Shown piece by piece: positions 32,606 through 42,784 of a stretch of DNA of 57,626 nucleotides (positions are counted from its first letter, which is position 1; each line of letters starts with the position of its first letter). The notes under the pieces are model-generated. The model saw only the letters and a program-made list of their open reading frames with translations, did not search any database and was not told where the DNA came from. Source of the stretch: Thiotrichaceae bacterium (GTDB lineage Bacteria; Pseudomonadota; Gammaproteobacteria; Beggiatoales; Beggiatoaceae). The stretch is from contig JAOZSV010000010.1 of the NCBI GenBank assembly GCA_029939505.1, positions 1-57,626 on the forward strand, given 5' to 3'. The translations under genes and the position numbers were made by a program.

Positions 32606-34285
32606 ATGGAAACGCTCATGGAAACGTTAAAAAATTTCAGGGGAACGCTAAAACAACTCATTGTTTACGGCGTTTTCCTGATTATTTTTGTGGGAATTGC
32701 TCTCCTACTTCGCTCTTCTGTTTTTAAAACAGAATCGGGCTACATCTACCATTATCAAGATATGATAATGCGTAAAGTTGATGTCTATGACAAACCAGGG
32801 TTTCACTTCAAAATACCCTTTTCGTATCAGGTAACACGTTACGTCAGAGCATGGACAGTCTCTTTTGGCATCGCCTACGATGGGCAGCAAATTCGCAGTA
32901 AGAAATCCATTCAAGTCCGTTTTGCCGATACCTATACGGCAGGAATTCCCGCCACTTTTCGCTTTAAATTACCAGCGAACAAAGAAAAGATCAAAATGAT
33001 TCATCAGGAATTTAGGAGTTTTGGTGATTTAATTGATTCACTCTTGATCAAAACGGCGCGTGATGTCGTGGTGAATACGGCAACGCAATACACTGGTGAA
33101 GAGTTTTATCTGGGCGGTTTCAATCAGTTCAAGGCGGCACTGGCTGATCAACTTCGTAATGGCATCTATAAAACAGAGCGTAAACGAATCCTTGAAGACG
33201 AACAGTCTGGTTCCACATTGGTTCGTCAAAAAGAACTACAGAAAACAAAAACATGGGTTTGGAAAACAGTACCTATTTTAGACGAAAAGGGTAATATAAT
33301 CCGTTTGGACAATCCACTCAACCCTTATGGGATTGAAGTCACACAAATTACCCTGGGTGAACCCGAAGCTGAACAGCAACTGGGAACATTGCTGGCTGAA
33401 AAAAAACGTTTAGTCGCTGAACGCATTAAAGCGGTGCAAGCGCAAGAAACCAGCAAAGAACAAGCGATCACCGCGCAACTTGAGATCGAAGTTGAACGGG
33501 CTAGAGAGTCGCAACTAAAAATGAAAGAAAAAGAACTGGCACTCATCGACAAACAACGTGAAGTTGAAGAAGCACAAAAGCAAGCTGAAAAGGAAATCGT
33601 TGAGTATGAAAAAGCCAAATCTTTGGCTGCCATTGATAAGGCAAAAGAACTGGCTATTCAACTTGAGGAAGAAAAAATCAAGTTGGCAAAAAAAGCCGAA
33701 GAATTAGCCCTGGTTGAAGCGGAAAAGAAAATTCAATTGGCAACAAAAGATAAAGAATTAGCTCTGGTTGAAGCTGAAAAGCAAATTCAATTGGCGAAAA
33801 AAGCCGAAAAACTCACTCTCGTTGAAGCGGAAATGAAAATTCAATTGGCGAAAAAAGTCTCTGAATTAGCCGTTATTGAAGAGGAAATGAAAATTCAATT
33901 GGCGAAAAAAGCCGAAGAATTAGCCGTTGCACAAGCCAATAAGGATATTCAAAAAGCCAACTTTGAATCGGCAGAATTTGAAGCGAAAGCGATTGAAGAA
34001 AAAGGGGTTGCTGAAGCCAATGTTCTCAAAGCAAAGTACGATGCTCTGAAACCAGATATTTACCTTGCTGAGATTCAAAGAGATATTGCACAGGTTATTT
34101 ACCCCAATTTAAAAGAGATGGAAGTGACTATGCCGCATAACATCGTTAATTTAGGGGGTAATGACAGAAACAATAGTCTCCAAACTAACCTTGATGTATT
34201 ATCAAGTTTTGCGACTATTGGTGTCATGGAATGGCTAGAAAAAACTCAAGAAAAGAGTAGAAAGAATGAGAGAAACACAGACTAA
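32606..34285 (+). CDS. SPFH/Band 7 (flotillin-like) protein with 18-residue coiled-coil repeats
   Basis: This is a membrane-anchored scaffold of about 559 residues. It has one N-terminal membrane helix (about 18-36), an SPFH domain (about 40-250), a long charged coiled coil (about 265-480) and a short C-terminal tail. The coiled coil includes five tandem units of 18 residues reading KKAEELALVEAEKKIQLA with variations, matched by 54-bp DNA repeats at about 33680-33940. Flotillins form large membrane-bound cages that organise microdomains. An upstream ATG at 32579 is possible; 32606 (METLMETL) gives a shorter cytoplasmic head. No partner such as an NfeD gene is adjacent. Confidence 0.85.
   Translation: METLMETLKNFRGTLKQLIVYGVFLIIFVGIALLLRSSVFKTESGYIYHYQDMIMRKVDVYDKPGFHFKIPFSYQVTRYVRAWTVSFGIAYDGQQIRSKKSIQVRFADTYTAGIPATFRFKLPANKEKIKMIHQEFRSFGDLIDSLLIKTARDVVVNTATQYTGEEFYLGGFNQFKAALADQLRNGIYKTERKRILEDEQSGSTLVRQKELQKTKTWVWKTVPILDEKGNIIRLDNPLNPYGIEVTQITLGEPEAEQQLGTLLAEKKRLVAERIKAVQAQETSKEQAITAQLEIEVERARESQLKMKEKELALIDKQREVEEAQKQAEKEIVEYEKAKSLAAIDKAKELAIQLEEEKIKLAKKAEELALVEAEKKIQLATKDKELALVEAEKQIQLAKKAEKLTLVEAEMKIQLAKKVSELAVIEEEMKIQLAKKAEELAVAQANKDIQKANFESAEFEAKAIEEKGVAEANVLKAKYDALKPDIYLAEIQRDIAQVIYPNLKEMEVTMPHNIVNLGGNDRNNSLQTNLDVLSSFATIGVMEWLEKTQEKSRKNERNTD
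33680..33940 (+). repeat. 54-bp coding tandem repeats in the SPFH gene
   Basis: About five units, each encoding 18 residues, with the phrase GAAAATTCAATTGGC recurring at the end of each unit. They keep the heptad-like coiled-coil register. Confidence 0.8.
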
Positions 34286-34311
34286 GGATTGATAATTCGA
34301 TACCTGAAATT

Positions 34312-34344
34312 AAACCTGACAGGTTTTAAAAACCTGTCAGGTTT
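34312..34344 (+). terminator. AAACCTGACAGG hairpin after the SPFH gene
   Basis: AAACCTGACAGG pairs with CCTGTCAGGTTT around TTTTAAAAA. It lies 27 bases after the stop. The trailing T tract is short, so it may act only as a repeat; half copies occur near 8257. Confidence 0.5.
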
Positions 34345-34403
34345 GACGCAGATAAAAGCCATAAGGCGCAAGCCAAAGGGCTTTTTTTTACTTTTAATTT
34401 CTC

Positions 34404-34447
34404 GTAACTACTCCGCCTTGAGATTTATCTCAAGGCGGAGTAGTTAC
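34404..34447. mobile_element. Minimal 44-bp GTAAC MITE with perfect 8-bp duplication (copy 8)
   Basis: The ends are GTAACTACTCCGCCTTGAGA and TCTCAAGGCGGAGTAGTTAC, flanked by AATTTCTC at 34396-34403 and AATTTCTC at 34448-34455. Confidence 0.9.
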
Positions 34448-34696
34448 AATTTCTCGTTTAAAGATTTTTAAGACTCATTTTTTATGAATTTTAATTATAA
34501 TTTATAATTATTAATTGAGATTTAATTTAATTTTATAAGCCACATAATTTATGATAATTGAAGTAAAATAGTTATTTTCTACATAAGCGAATTAAGAGTT
34601 GAAATTGGAGTTCAACGCTTTAGCTTTGAATTCTATTTTAACTATTTGATTTTAAAACAGTTTTTAATAAAAATCATTCGCATTAACTCTATTACA

Positions 34697-35089
34697 ATGA
34701 ATGACGAAACCACTTCTGAACCAAAAACTGCAGATACAGGCGCATCAAAAATACTGGCAGTGCAATTATTATTAACTGCTGCTTTGGGATATACTTTTTA
34801 TCTCTATCAAGGGGTATTAGCGGCGCAATCCGCCTCTTATGGCGGCTGCATGGTGATGTTCAATGTTTGGATGACTCACCGCCGATTACAATATGCCGCT
34901 GAATTAGCAAAAGTCGCGCCAGGTAAAGAAGTCAAAATATTTTATCTTGCTGCCATACAACGCTTTGTATTTACAGTCGGATTTTTTATATTAGGGATGG
35001 GATGGCTTGGTTTGCCCCCTATACCTTTAATAGTGACATTTGCCATCGCCCATTTAGGTTATCTTTTCAATGGGCAATTAGATAAATGA
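34697..35089 (+). CDS. atpI: F-type ATP synthase subunit I-like protein
   Basis: This small membrane protein of about 130 residues has four hydrophobic helices, is encoded upstream of atpB, and probably aids c-ring assembly. The ATG at 34697 starts MNDETTSEPKTADTG; the ORF extends upstream but without a better start. The helices are at about 22-40, 43-60, 80-100 and 103-122. Assignment rests on position and hydropathy as much as on sequence. Confidence 0.8.
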   Translation: MNDETTSEPKTADTGASKILAVQLLLTAALGYTFYLYQGVLAAQSASYGGCMVMFNVWMTHRRLQYAAELAKVAPGKEVKIFYLAAIQRFVFTVGFFILGMGWLGLPPIPLIVTFAIAHLGYLFNGQLDK

Positions 35090-35193
35090 TGAATTATGAA
35101 TTATGAATTATTATAATTTATTACCTTCATTTTGGAGTTAAGTTAGGGCGAACACGCAAGTTCGCCCCTTACAACCACATTGACATTTTGGAG

Positions 35194-35234
35194 TTCGAGG
35201 TTTTAGTTTTTCTTCAAAAAACTAAAACCTCGAA
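35194..35234. repeat. TTCGAGG hairpin between atpI and atpB
   Basis: The arms are TTCGAGGTTTTAG and CTAAAACCTCGAA, perfect over 13 bp. It sits in the 180-base gap of an operon that is normally compact. Confidence 0.88.
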
Positions 35235-35268
35235 AACGCTTTAGCTTTGATCTCATCACATCAATTAA

Positions 35269-36099
<831 letters not shown>

Positions 36100-36264
36100 T
36101 TAATGGTTAATGTCCAGCAAAAATCCGATTTTTGAAAAAATCGGATTTTTCAAGGGCATTAATTATTGTTAATGTCCAGCAAAAAATCCGATTTTTGAAA
36201 AAATCGGATTTTTAAATTGCAATTAACCATTGTTTTTTTACTAATACTGACAGGAGATTTTTGA
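36100..36264. repeat. Twin AAATCCGA hairpins between atpB and atpE
   Basis: Hairpins AAATCCGATTTTT...AAAATCGGATTT lie at 36121-36149 and 36183-36211, each preceded by TTAATGTCCAGC (direct repeat). The pair lies inside an operon, upstream of the highly expressed c subunit, so it could act on mRNA stability or attenuation. Confidence 0.85.
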
Positions 36265-36549
36265 ATGACCCCTGAATTGATAACTCAACTTTACAGTTCC
36301 ACCGCCCTCATTGTTGGCTTGATGCTCTCCGCCGCTGGATTTGCCTCCGCACTCGGTTGGGCATTGATTTGTTCCAAATACCTAGAAGGCATTGCAAGAC
36401 AGCCTGAAATGAGACCACAACTGATGGTACAAATGTTGTTCACTGGCGGTTTGATGGAAGCATTCCCATTCATCATCTTGGGTATGTCCATGTGGTTCAT
36501 TTTCGCCAATCCGTTTTTAGGTGCTGCTAAAGCAGCAATTGGCGGCTAG
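36265..36549 (+). CDS. atpE: F-type ATP synthase subunit c
   Basis: This is the ring subunit with two membrane helices (about 10-35 and 56-82) and a polar loop ARQPEMRPQ. The proton-binding carboxylate is Glu in GGLMEAFPFII. Residues that mark sodium-binding rings (Gln and Ser/Thr next to the Glu) are not seen, so proton specificity is likely. CAGGAGA precedes the ATG. Confidence 0.97.
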   Translation: MTPELITQLYSSTALIVGLMLSAAGFASALGWALICSKYLEGIARQPEMRPQLMVQMLFTGGLMEAFPFIILGMSMWFIFANPFLGAAKAAIGG

Positions 36550-36596
36550 ATTGATATTGATCAATTTTCCCACTCATTCAATAAACGGGGGTTGAT

Positions 36597-37067
36597 GTGA
36601 GCATCACAGTCACTCTTTTTGGACAAATCCTCACCTTTGTCGTGTTGCTTTTGTTCATTCAAAAATTTTTATGGGGCCCCATCACTCAAATGATGGAGGC
36701 ACGTACTAAGCGTATCGCAGACGGCTTGGCCGCCTCAGATCGTGGCGCACATGAATTGGAATTAGCCAAAGAACGTGCGGCCAAACGATTACGCGAAGCA
36801 AAACAGAACGCAGCGGATATTATTACTGCGGCTAATCAACGATCCAACGAAATTATTGAGGAAGCTAAGGAACAAGGGCTTGTGGAAGGGCAACGTAAAA
36901 TTACCGCCGCCCTTTCTGAAATTGAGCATGAAAAAAATCGCGTCAAAGAAGAACTGCAAGGGCAAGTTGTCAATTTAGCACTGGCTACCGCAGAAAAGAT
37001 TCTGGAACGCGAAGTTGATGCTGAACAGCATAAAGAATTCCTTAACAGTATGGTTAAAAAGTTATAG
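36597..37067 (+). CDS. atpF: F-type ATP synthase subunit b
   Basis: This is the peripheral stalk subunit: one N-terminal membrane helix (about 5-23) and a long charged helix (about 30-150), 156 residues, the usual length. It starts at GTG 36597 after a CGGGGG sequence. It is followed 12 bases later by atpH. Confidence 0.95.
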   Translation: MSITVTLFGQILTFVVLLLFIQKFLWGPITQMMEARTKRIADGLAASDRGAHELELAKERAAKRLREAKQNAADIITAANQRSNEIIEEAKEQGLVEGQRKITAALSEIEHEKNRVKEELQGQVVNLALATAEKILEREVDAEQHKEFLNSMVKKL

Positions 37068-37079
37068 GCAATTGATGTT

Positions 37080-37616
37080 ATGGCAGAATTTGCAACCTTA
37101 GCACGTCCTTATGCAAACGCGGTGTTTGATTTAGCCGTTGAGGCAGATAATTTTGATGACTGGTCCAATGACTTAAATTTCTTAACGACAGTCATCGAAG
37201 ACACCACAATGACTGCGGTTATTGCAAATCCACAGGTGGATAAAAACACCTTAACCCGCCTATTGCTTGACGTTTGTGAAGAACCTCTCAGCAAACTGGG
37301 GGTGAATTTATTAAAAATCCTTTTGGAAAACAAAAGGTTAAGTACAATACCGCAAATTGCGCTTCAATTTGAACAATTGAAAACGCGACATCAGGGGATG
37401 CTCAAAGTAGAAATTACCGCCCCCTATCCTGTCGAGCCTCAGCAACAGCAAGAGATTGAAACCGCTTTAAAAAGGCGTTTAGGTAAAACCGTTGATGTTG
37501 ATATTACGCTTGACAAGTCCTTACTGGGCGGTTGTCTCATTCGTACTGGTGATCAAGTCATTGATGTCTCTATGAAAGGACATCTTCAACGATTAGCCAC
37601 CGAATTGCGCCGTTAA
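37080..37616 (+). CDS. atpH: F-type ATP synthase subunit delta
   Basis: This 178-residue subunit caps the F1 head and binds subunit b. It starts [18 protein letters not shown] and ends with the typical [28 protein letters not shown]. It lies 16 bases before atpA. Confidence 0.96.
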   Translation: MAEFATLARPYANAVFDLAVEADNFDDWSNDLNFLTTVIEDTTMTAVIANPQVDKNTLTRLLLDVCEEPLSKLGVNLLKILLENKRLSTIPQIALQFEQLKTRHQGMLKVEITAPYPVEPQQQQEIETALKRRLGKTVDVDITLDKSLLGGCLIRTGDQVIDVSMKGHLQRLATELRR

Positions 37617-37632
37617 AACGAGAAAATTATCA

Positions 37633-39174
37633 ATGCAACTGAATCCTTCTGAAATTAGCGAATTAATTAAAAGGAAGATCCAAAATTACGACTTGGCGGC
37701 GGAATCCCGTAGTGAAGGCAGCATCGTCAGCGTCACAGATGGCATCGTCCGTATTCACGGCTTGGCAGATGTGGTGCAAGGAGAAATGCTAGAATTTCCT
37801 GGCGACTCCTTTGGTATGGCACTAAACCTTGAACGTGATTCCGTTGGCGCAGTCGTGTTAGGCCCTTATACACATATTACCGAGGGCGATACCGTTAAAT
37901 GCACAGGAAGAATCTTAGAAGTCCCAGTTGGTGAAGCCCTATTAGGGCGCGTTGTCAACCCATTGGGACATCCGCTAGATGGTAAAGGCCCTGTTGCTAC
38001 CACCGAAACGCTTCCCTTGGAACGCATTGCACCCGGCGTTATCAGTCGCCAATCCGTCAGCCAACCCGTACAAACCGGATTAAAAGCCATTGATGCAATG
38101 GTGCCGGTTGGACGTGGACAACGTGAACTGATTATCGGAGATCGACAAACGGGTAAAACCGCTTTAGCGATAGACACGATTATCAACCAAAAAGGTACAG
38201 GTATTAAATGTATCTATGTGGCTATTGGTCAAAAAGCCTCATCAGTTGCCAACGTCGTGCATAAATTGGAAGATCATGAGGCGATGAAACACACCATCGT
38301 TGTCTCCGCTTCTGCTTCTGATGCCGCTTCTCTGCAATATATCGCACCCTATTCTGGCTGCTCAATGGGAGAATTTTTCCGGGATCGGGGCGAAGATGCA
38401 CTGATTATCTATGACGATTTGACCAAGCAAGCTTGGGCTTATCGTCAAGTTTCATTGCTATTGCGCCGTCCACCGGGTCGTGAAGCCTATCCGGGGGATG
38501 TGTTCTACTTGCACTCCCGCCTGTTAGAACGCGCCTCCCGTCTCAATGTTGAGCACATTGAAAAAATCACTGATGGCAAAGTCAAAGGCAAAACAGGTTC
38601 ATTAACCGCCTTACCGATTATTGAAACACAAGCCGGTGACGTATCCGCCTTTGTCCCAACCAACGTGATTTCCATTACAGACGGGCAGATTTTCCTAGAA
38701 ACCGACTTATTTAATGCGGGTATCCGCCCTGCCATTAATGCAGGTTTATCCGTATCACGAGTCGGCAGTGCCGCCCAAACAAAAATTATCAAAAAGCTGG
38801 GTGGTGGTATCCGTTTAGACTTAGCGCAATATCGAGAATTAGCCGCTTTTGCACAATTCGCCTCAGACTTAGACGAAAGCACCCGTAAGCAATTAGAACG
38901 GGGGCAACGAGTCACGGAGTTGATGAAGCAAAAACAATATGCCCCCTTAACGGTGGCAGAAATGGCTGTTTCTCTCTATTCCGCTAATGAAGGCTATATT
39001 GACGATGTCCCCCTGAAAAAAGTCGTGGACTTTGAAAGTGCCCTGCACAGCTACATGCGATCCAGCCAAGCAGAACTTTTAGCCAAGATTAATGAAAAGG
39101 GTGATTATAATGATGAGATAGCCAATAGCCTGAAAGCGGCTTTGGAAGATTTTAAGACGAATCATAGTTATTAG
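37633..39174 (+). CDS. atpA: F-type ATP synthase subunit alpha
   Basis: This is the non-catalytic nucleotide-binding subunit of F1, 513 residues. It has the P-loop GDRQTGKTA (169-177), the signature [17 protein letters not shown] and a full C-terminal domain ending DFKTNHSY. The last 50 codons, with some following bases, recur at 45813-45964. atpG, atpD and atpC, which normally follow, are absent; an accessory island begins right after the stop. Confidence 0.98.
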   Translation: MQLNPSEISELIKRKIQNYDLAAESRSEGSIVSVTDGIVRIHGLADVVQGEMLEFPGDSFGMALNLERDSVGAVVLGPYTHITEGDTVKCTGRILEVPVGEALLGRVVNPLGHPLDGKGPVATTETLPLERIAPGVISRQSVSQPVQTGLKAIDAMVPVGRGQRELIIGDRQTGKTALAIDTIINQKGTGIKCIYVAIGQKASSVANVVHKLEDHEAMKHTIVVSASASDAASLQYIAPYSGCSMGEFFRDRGEDALIIYDDLTKQAWAYRQVSLLLRRPPGREAYPGDVFYLHSRLLERASRLNVEHIEKITDGKVKGKTGSLTALPIIETQAGDVSAFVPTNVISITDGQIFLETDLFNAGIRPAINAGLSVSRVGSAAQTKIIKKLGGGIRLDLAQYRELAAFAQFASDLDESTRKQLERGQRVTELMKQKQYAPLTVAEMAVSLYSANEGYIDDVPLKKVVDFESALHSYMRSSQAELLAKINEKGDYNDEIANSLKAALEDFKTNHSY

Positions 39175-39182
39175 TGAAGTAG
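39031..39182 (+). repeat. 152-bp direct repeat, left copy (atpA tail)
   Basis: It begins TTTGAAAGTGCCCTGCACAG and runs 8 bases past the atpA stop. The copy at 45813-45964 differs at about 5 of 152 positions by eye. Together they bound a 6.6-kb accessory block. Confidence 0.93.
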
Positions 39183-39231
39183 TTTTTTGGTGGGTAAAAG
39201 CAAAGCTTTTGCCCATCATAAGGAGAACAGA

Positions 39232-39537
39232 ATGTTTATTGAGATTTCACCAGATGAAGGTGTATTCGATTCAAACCTAAAACCTTTGACAGAAAGTTAT
39301 CGGTTAAATTTGAATTTTATACGAAAGGTGTTTTTTGAAAAAGAAGATGATCAATATATTACAACATCAATATCTGCATTTGGTGATTATTGTAACAAGA
39401 TTACTTTTGAAATAGTGCTGTCTATAACATCTGATAGATATTATGATAATCAAAATCTTATTCTATATTTTAATGAGGAAGGACGTGGCAAATATCATAG
39501 AATAAAAAGGATTATAGACGAGAATACATTCAGATAA
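39232..39537 (+). CDS. Hypothetical protein after atpA
   Basis: This 101-residue protein starts at ATG 39232 with AAGGAGAAC upstream. It reads as an alpha/beta protein (FIEISPDEGVFDSN, TESYRLNLNFIRKVFFEKEDD, ITTSISAFGDYCNK). I do not recognise a family. It sits between the left atpA tail and a PIN gene fragment and is probably part of the inserted material. Confidence 0.65.
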   Translation: MFIEISPDEGVFDSNLKPLTESYRLNLNFIRKVFFEKEDDQYITTSISAFGDYCNKITFEIVLSITSDRYYDNQNLILYFNEEGRGKYHRIKRIIDENTFR

Positions 39538-39597
39538 TTTCTCTATTTCTCCTTACCAAATTCTATTTGGGAATGTCTTCACAGACGTAAGAAAAGA

Positions 39598-39623
39598 AAT
39601 CCGATTTTTGAAAAATCGGATTT
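39598..39623. repeat. AAATCCGATTTTTGAAAAATC palindrome
   Basis: AAATCCGATTTTT pairs with AAAAATCGGATTT. Same family as the copies near atpE and at 29581, 51418 and 54154. Confidence 0.8.
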
Positions 39624-39708
39624 CTAGCCAGCGTAGCAAGCATAGCATGGGTTAAATGTTGAATTGTACGCTTGCTGGCTTTTTTAATTGAATTTAAGGA
39701 TATGATAA

Positions 39709-39878
39709 TGATTAAAGCATATTATATTGAAACAAGTATCCCAAGTTATTATTATGAAACACGTACTGATACTCGAATCAAAGCAATGCAAGAATGGACA
39801 AAACAATGGTGGGATTTACCCAAGCAAGATTGTCTTATACGAATCGCTTTACCAACTCGTAAGCCGCATAACTCGTAA
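39709..39878 (+). pseudogene. 5' fragment of a PIN toxin gene
   Basis: It encodes YYIETSIPSYYYETRTDTRI and continues to KQDCLIRI, nearly identical to the first 46 residues of the complete PIN gene at 45150. It is then cut off by a GTAAGCCGCAT-type repeat. The leader CTGGCTTTTTTAATTGAATT is shared too, so the duplicated segment is about 39674-39850 versus 45116-45295. Confidence 0.88.
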
Positions 39879-40090
39879 GCCGTATATGTCTGATTAATAA
39901 ATGGTAATTCGTAGGGTGCATAAGCGATAGCGTCATGCACCTTAACAGACGCAATTTAACCAACGTTTTTTATGGGTCAATTTGGTGTATGACGCTTCGC
40001 TTATACACCCTACGAAGGAGCTACGAAGGAGCGAAACCCATCATTTCGTTCTCTTTCTATTGACTTTCCTCGCTGCTGAACTCGTAAGCC
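39868..40090. repeat. Long repeat R, copy 1 (palindromic core GTAGGGTGCATAAGCG)
   Basis: It begins AACTCGTAAGCCG and contains an inverted core (TCGTAGGGTGCATAAGCG...CGCTTATACACCCTACGA). It ends near CTGCTGAACTCGTAAGCC. Further copies are at 44708-44914 and 47181-47349. Confidence 0.85.
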
Positions 40091-40199
40091 ATGTAGGGTG
40101 GGCAACCTCGGTGCAACGGCTTATGGTTGACATCTCATGCCGTTGCACAAAGACATTTTGCCCATCCTACCTGGCTAACCAAATCAGAGGAATCCTATT

Positions 40200-41333
40200 T
40201 TGATAAAATATTTTACAATTAAAAATTTTCGTTCAATAAAAAATGAAAATATTCTTGAGTTTGATGCTCATTTAGAAAATTCTACCTATCCGGCTCATCC
40301 AGTCATTGGTTTTGCCGGTGCTAATGCGTCAGGTAAAACCAATGTGCTTAGTTCGCTTACTTTCGTGTTATGGTTTATGCAACACTCTTTTCTTAAACTT
40401 GACAAAAATGATGACATTCCTTGTGACGCTTTTTATACACTTTCCAAATTACCAACTGAATTTCATTTAATCTTTGCTAAAAAATCTTTGGTTGATGCTC
40501 AAGAAAAAATCATTGATTATGAATATAAACTCTGTTTAACCAAAGAAAAGGTTTTAACTGAAGAGTTGAATTATTGCCCTCATGAAAAATCTGAACTTGT
40601 TTATTTCCGTCACGATGGCAAAGTCGAATTTGGTGATAGTGTCAGCCCTATTGATATTAAAGATTTAAGAGAAAATTGTTCTATTATTTCTTTGGCTTCT
40701 CAATTTGCTTCTCAAGAAGTCGCCAATGCTTGCAAAGATTACGCGGTTAAAACCAATCTCACATTTGCAGAAAGATATTTGTCAGAAGGGCATCAAATCA
40801 GCCTGTTAGAAAATGAGTTAGAAGATAATAAGGTTAGGGAAAAAATTCAGCCACACTTAAAAATTGCTGATGTCGGGATTGAAGAAATTCAAATTTCATC
40901 GGAAAAAAAAGCCATTTTTATGCATAAAATAGAGGATAAATTGGCTCCTTTTGAATCTCATTTAGAAAGTGCCGGTACATTGGAATTTTTGTTGAAATTA
41001 TCTTATTTGTTGCCAGCGTTAGAAGAAGGAGCGGTATTTGTTGTTGATGAAATTGAGTTGAAATTACATCAAAATTTAGTTGCTTATTTACTTGGATTAT
41101 TTAAAAATAAAACCGCAAATAAGCATGGTGCCCAACTAATTTGTTCATTCCACAACTCTTATTTCATGGAATTTTTAGAACCGGAACAACTCTGGTTTGC
41201 AGAAAAAAATGACCAGGGAGAAACAGAGTTATTTTCCGCCGCCGCATTTACAGATATTAAGGATTTATATGAAAAGGACTTAGAAATGCTTTATCGTGTT
41301 GGTCGATTTGGTGCAAAACCTCGGGAGATTTAA
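40200..41333 (+). CDS. AAA family ATPase, defence type (RloA/AbiLi-like)
   Basis: This 377-residue ATPase has the OLD/ABC-like layout. An N-terminal strand KYFTIKNFRSIKN is followed by Walker A GFAGANASGKTNVL (about 35-48), a middle variable region and the Walker B EEGAVFVVDEIELKLH (about 279-294). The start is TTG 40200, 9 bases after AGAGGA. The RloB-type gene follows with no gap, the arrangement of AbiL-like phage defence pairs, where the ATPase senses and the RloB partner acts. Function as abortive infection is inferred from that pairing. Confidence 0.85.
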   Translation: MIKYFTIKNFRSIKNENILEFDAHLENSTYPAHPVIGFAGANASGKTNVLSSLTFVLWFMQHSFLKLDKNDDIPCDAFYTLSKLPTEFHLIFAKKSLVDAQEKIIDYEYKLCLTKEKVLTEELNYCPHEKSELVYFRHDGKVEFGDSVSPIDIKDLRENCSIISLASQFASQEVANACKDYAVKTNLTFAERYLSEGHQISLLENELEDNKVREKIQPHLKIADVGIEEIQISSEKKAIFMHKIEDKLAPFESHLESAGTLEFLLKLSYLLPALEEGAVFVVDEIELKLHQNLVAYLLGLFKNKTANKHGAQLICSFHNSYFMEFLEPEQLWFAEKNDQGETELFSAAAFTDIKDLYEKDLEMLYRVGRFGAKPREI

Positions 41334-41873
41334 ATGGCAAGAAAAAAGAGTCCTTCACGAACAAGTAAACCAAAGAAATATTGCTTTGTTGTAGAAGGTT
41401 GCACGGAAGAAAACTATATTAATCGTCTTAAAGGATTATATCGAAACCACAAAGTGGGCAAATTGGAAAATAATAAAGGAGGTAGTGCTAAAGCGGTTTT
41501 ACAAAAAGCAGAAAAGTTGATCTCAAAATATGCTAATGAGTATTTGGGCTATGTCTTATGGTTTGATGAGGATACCTATTTTCCACAAGATTACAATATT
41601 AAGAAGAGTCTTGAAGCCAAAAAGAATGTAGAAATTTACATGAGCGTTCCCTGTATTGAACACTGGTTGCTGGCACACTTTCAAAAGATTAATTTATCAC
41701 AAGAGAATGACTGTCAATTTTACGTGAATAAGTTAAAAGATTATATTCACAATTATGATAAAAATGATTGTCACCTGTTGAACAGATATATTGATACAGA
41801 AAATATTGAAAAAGCAATCACTTGTTACCCTAAAATTGGAAAAATTCCTGATAAGTATTTCTTAAATCATTAG
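41334..41873 (+). CDS. RloB-like protein (AbiLii-type)
   Basis: This 179-residue protein has the RloB pattern: KKYCFVVEGCTEENYINRLK (a TOPRIM-like Glu in the first strand), GYVLWFDEDTYF with acidic metal-binding residues, and IYMSVPCIEHWLLAHF. It is slightly short for the family but ends naturally. It starts directly after the stop of the ATPase gene, so the two are one unit. Confidence 0.85.
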   Translation: MARKKSPSRTSKPKKYCFVVEGCTEENYINRLKGLYRNHKVGKLENNKGGSAKAVLQKAEKLISKYANEYLGYVLWFDEDTYFPQDYNIKKSLEAKKNVEIYMSVPCIEHWLLAHFQKINLSQENDCQFYVNKLKDYIHNYDKNDCHLLNRYIDTENIEKAITCYPKIGKIPDKYFLNH

Positions 41874-42117
41874 GACTGGAGGGGTTTCCCCGTTTCTCGT
41901 TCCCAAATTCTATTTGGTAATGCATTCACCGACGCTCTGCGTCGAGCGTTCCTCGTTCCCAAATTCTATTTGGAAATGCCTTCCACGACGCTCCGCGTCG
42001 AGCGTAGAATTGTAGGGTGGGTAGATGCGCTCTTTAACGAATTAGGGTATCGACTCCGAAGGAGTCTATTTCTATCTGCCCGCTTGCCCACCATCCAAAA
42101 AAATCTTCCAAATTGAA
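41874..42117. repeat. CTCGTTCCCAAATTCTATTTGG repeats and GTAGGGTGGGTAG
   Basis: Two tandem copies of CTCGTTCCCAAATTCTATTT followed by GACGCTC.GCGTCGAGCG lie at about 41896-42004. Then comes GTAGGGTGGGTAGATGCGCT and the text to TCGACTCCGAAGGAGTCTAT, which recurs word for word at 47403-47460. Confidence 0.8.
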
Positions 42118-42399
42118 ATGATTATAACATTTAGATGCAAAGAAACTGAACAAATATTCAAGCGTCATATTTCCAAGAAATTTTCTCAAAATCTTCAACC
42201 AAGAGCTAGAACAAAATTGCTCATGTTGGATTCGGCAACCGATTTAGATGATTTACGCATTCCTCCAGCAAATCGGTTGGAAAACTTAAAAGGTGATCGC
42301 AAAGGACAACAGAGTATTCGTATCAATAATCAATGGCGTATCTGCTTTGTTTGGAAAGATAATAACGCTTATGAGGTTGAAATCGTCGATTACCACTAA
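42118..42399 (+). CDS. higB: HigB-type mRNA interferase toxin
   Basis: This 93-residue RelE-fold toxin has the HigB phrases RLENLKGDRKGQQSIRINNQWRICF and ending YEVEIVDYH. Toxin-first order, with the antitoxin just downstream, is the HigBA hallmark. It acts on ribosome-bound mRNA. ATG 42118. Confidence 0.93.
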   Translation: MIITFRCKETEQIFKRHISKKFSQNLQPRARTKLLMLDSATDLDDLRIPPANRLENLKGDRKGQQSIRINNQWRICFVWKDNNAYEVEIVDYH

Positions 42400-42417
42400 A
42401 ATAAATTGGTGTTTATT

Positions 42418-42744
42418 ATGAATACAAAAAAACTTCCCCCTATTCACCCGGGCAAAATTCTAAAAGAAGAATTTTTAGAAGCCATGGAAATAAATCAACC
42501 GCAATTAGCTGAAGACATAAATGTTTCAGTGGAATATATCAATCACATTATACAAGGTCAACAGGCAATAACGGCTGATATGGCATTACGTTTAGGTCGA
42601 TTTTTTAATATGTCCCCCCAATTTTGGTTGAATCTACAAGGACATTATGATTTGGAGATAGCTGAGGATAAATTATCAAATCTGCTCACCAAAGAAGTTA
42701 AGCCCTACATTGCACCAGCTTATTCTATGCCGGCTTATTCATAA
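42418..42744 (+). CDS. higA: HigA-type antitoxin
   Basis: This XRE helix-turn-helix protein starts PPIHPGKILKEEFLEAMEI, with the HTH at about 20-45 and the HigA ending GRFFNMSPQFWLNLQGHYDLEIA. I start at ATG 42418; an ATG at 42406 is possible. It neutralises HigB and represses the operon. It is 18 bases after the toxin stop. Confidence 0.92.
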   Translation: MNTKKLPPIHPGKILKEEFLEAMEINQPQLAEDINVSVEYINHIIQGQQAITADMALRLGRFFNMSPQFWLNLQGHYDLEIAEDKLSNLLTKEVKPYIAPAYSMPAYS

Positions 42745-42784
42745 CACTCAGCACGAGTCGTATGAGCAAGCGTTCCTCGTTCCC

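Noticed and set aside
36265-36549. Sodium-translocating c-ring
   Set aside because: The residues that mark sodium binding next to the Glu (Gln, Ser/Thr) are not present; the Glu lies in MEAFP.
39982-40203. 73-residue ORF on the plus strand before the AAA ATPase
   Set aside because: It lies in long repeat R, whose other copies translate to different broken peptides.
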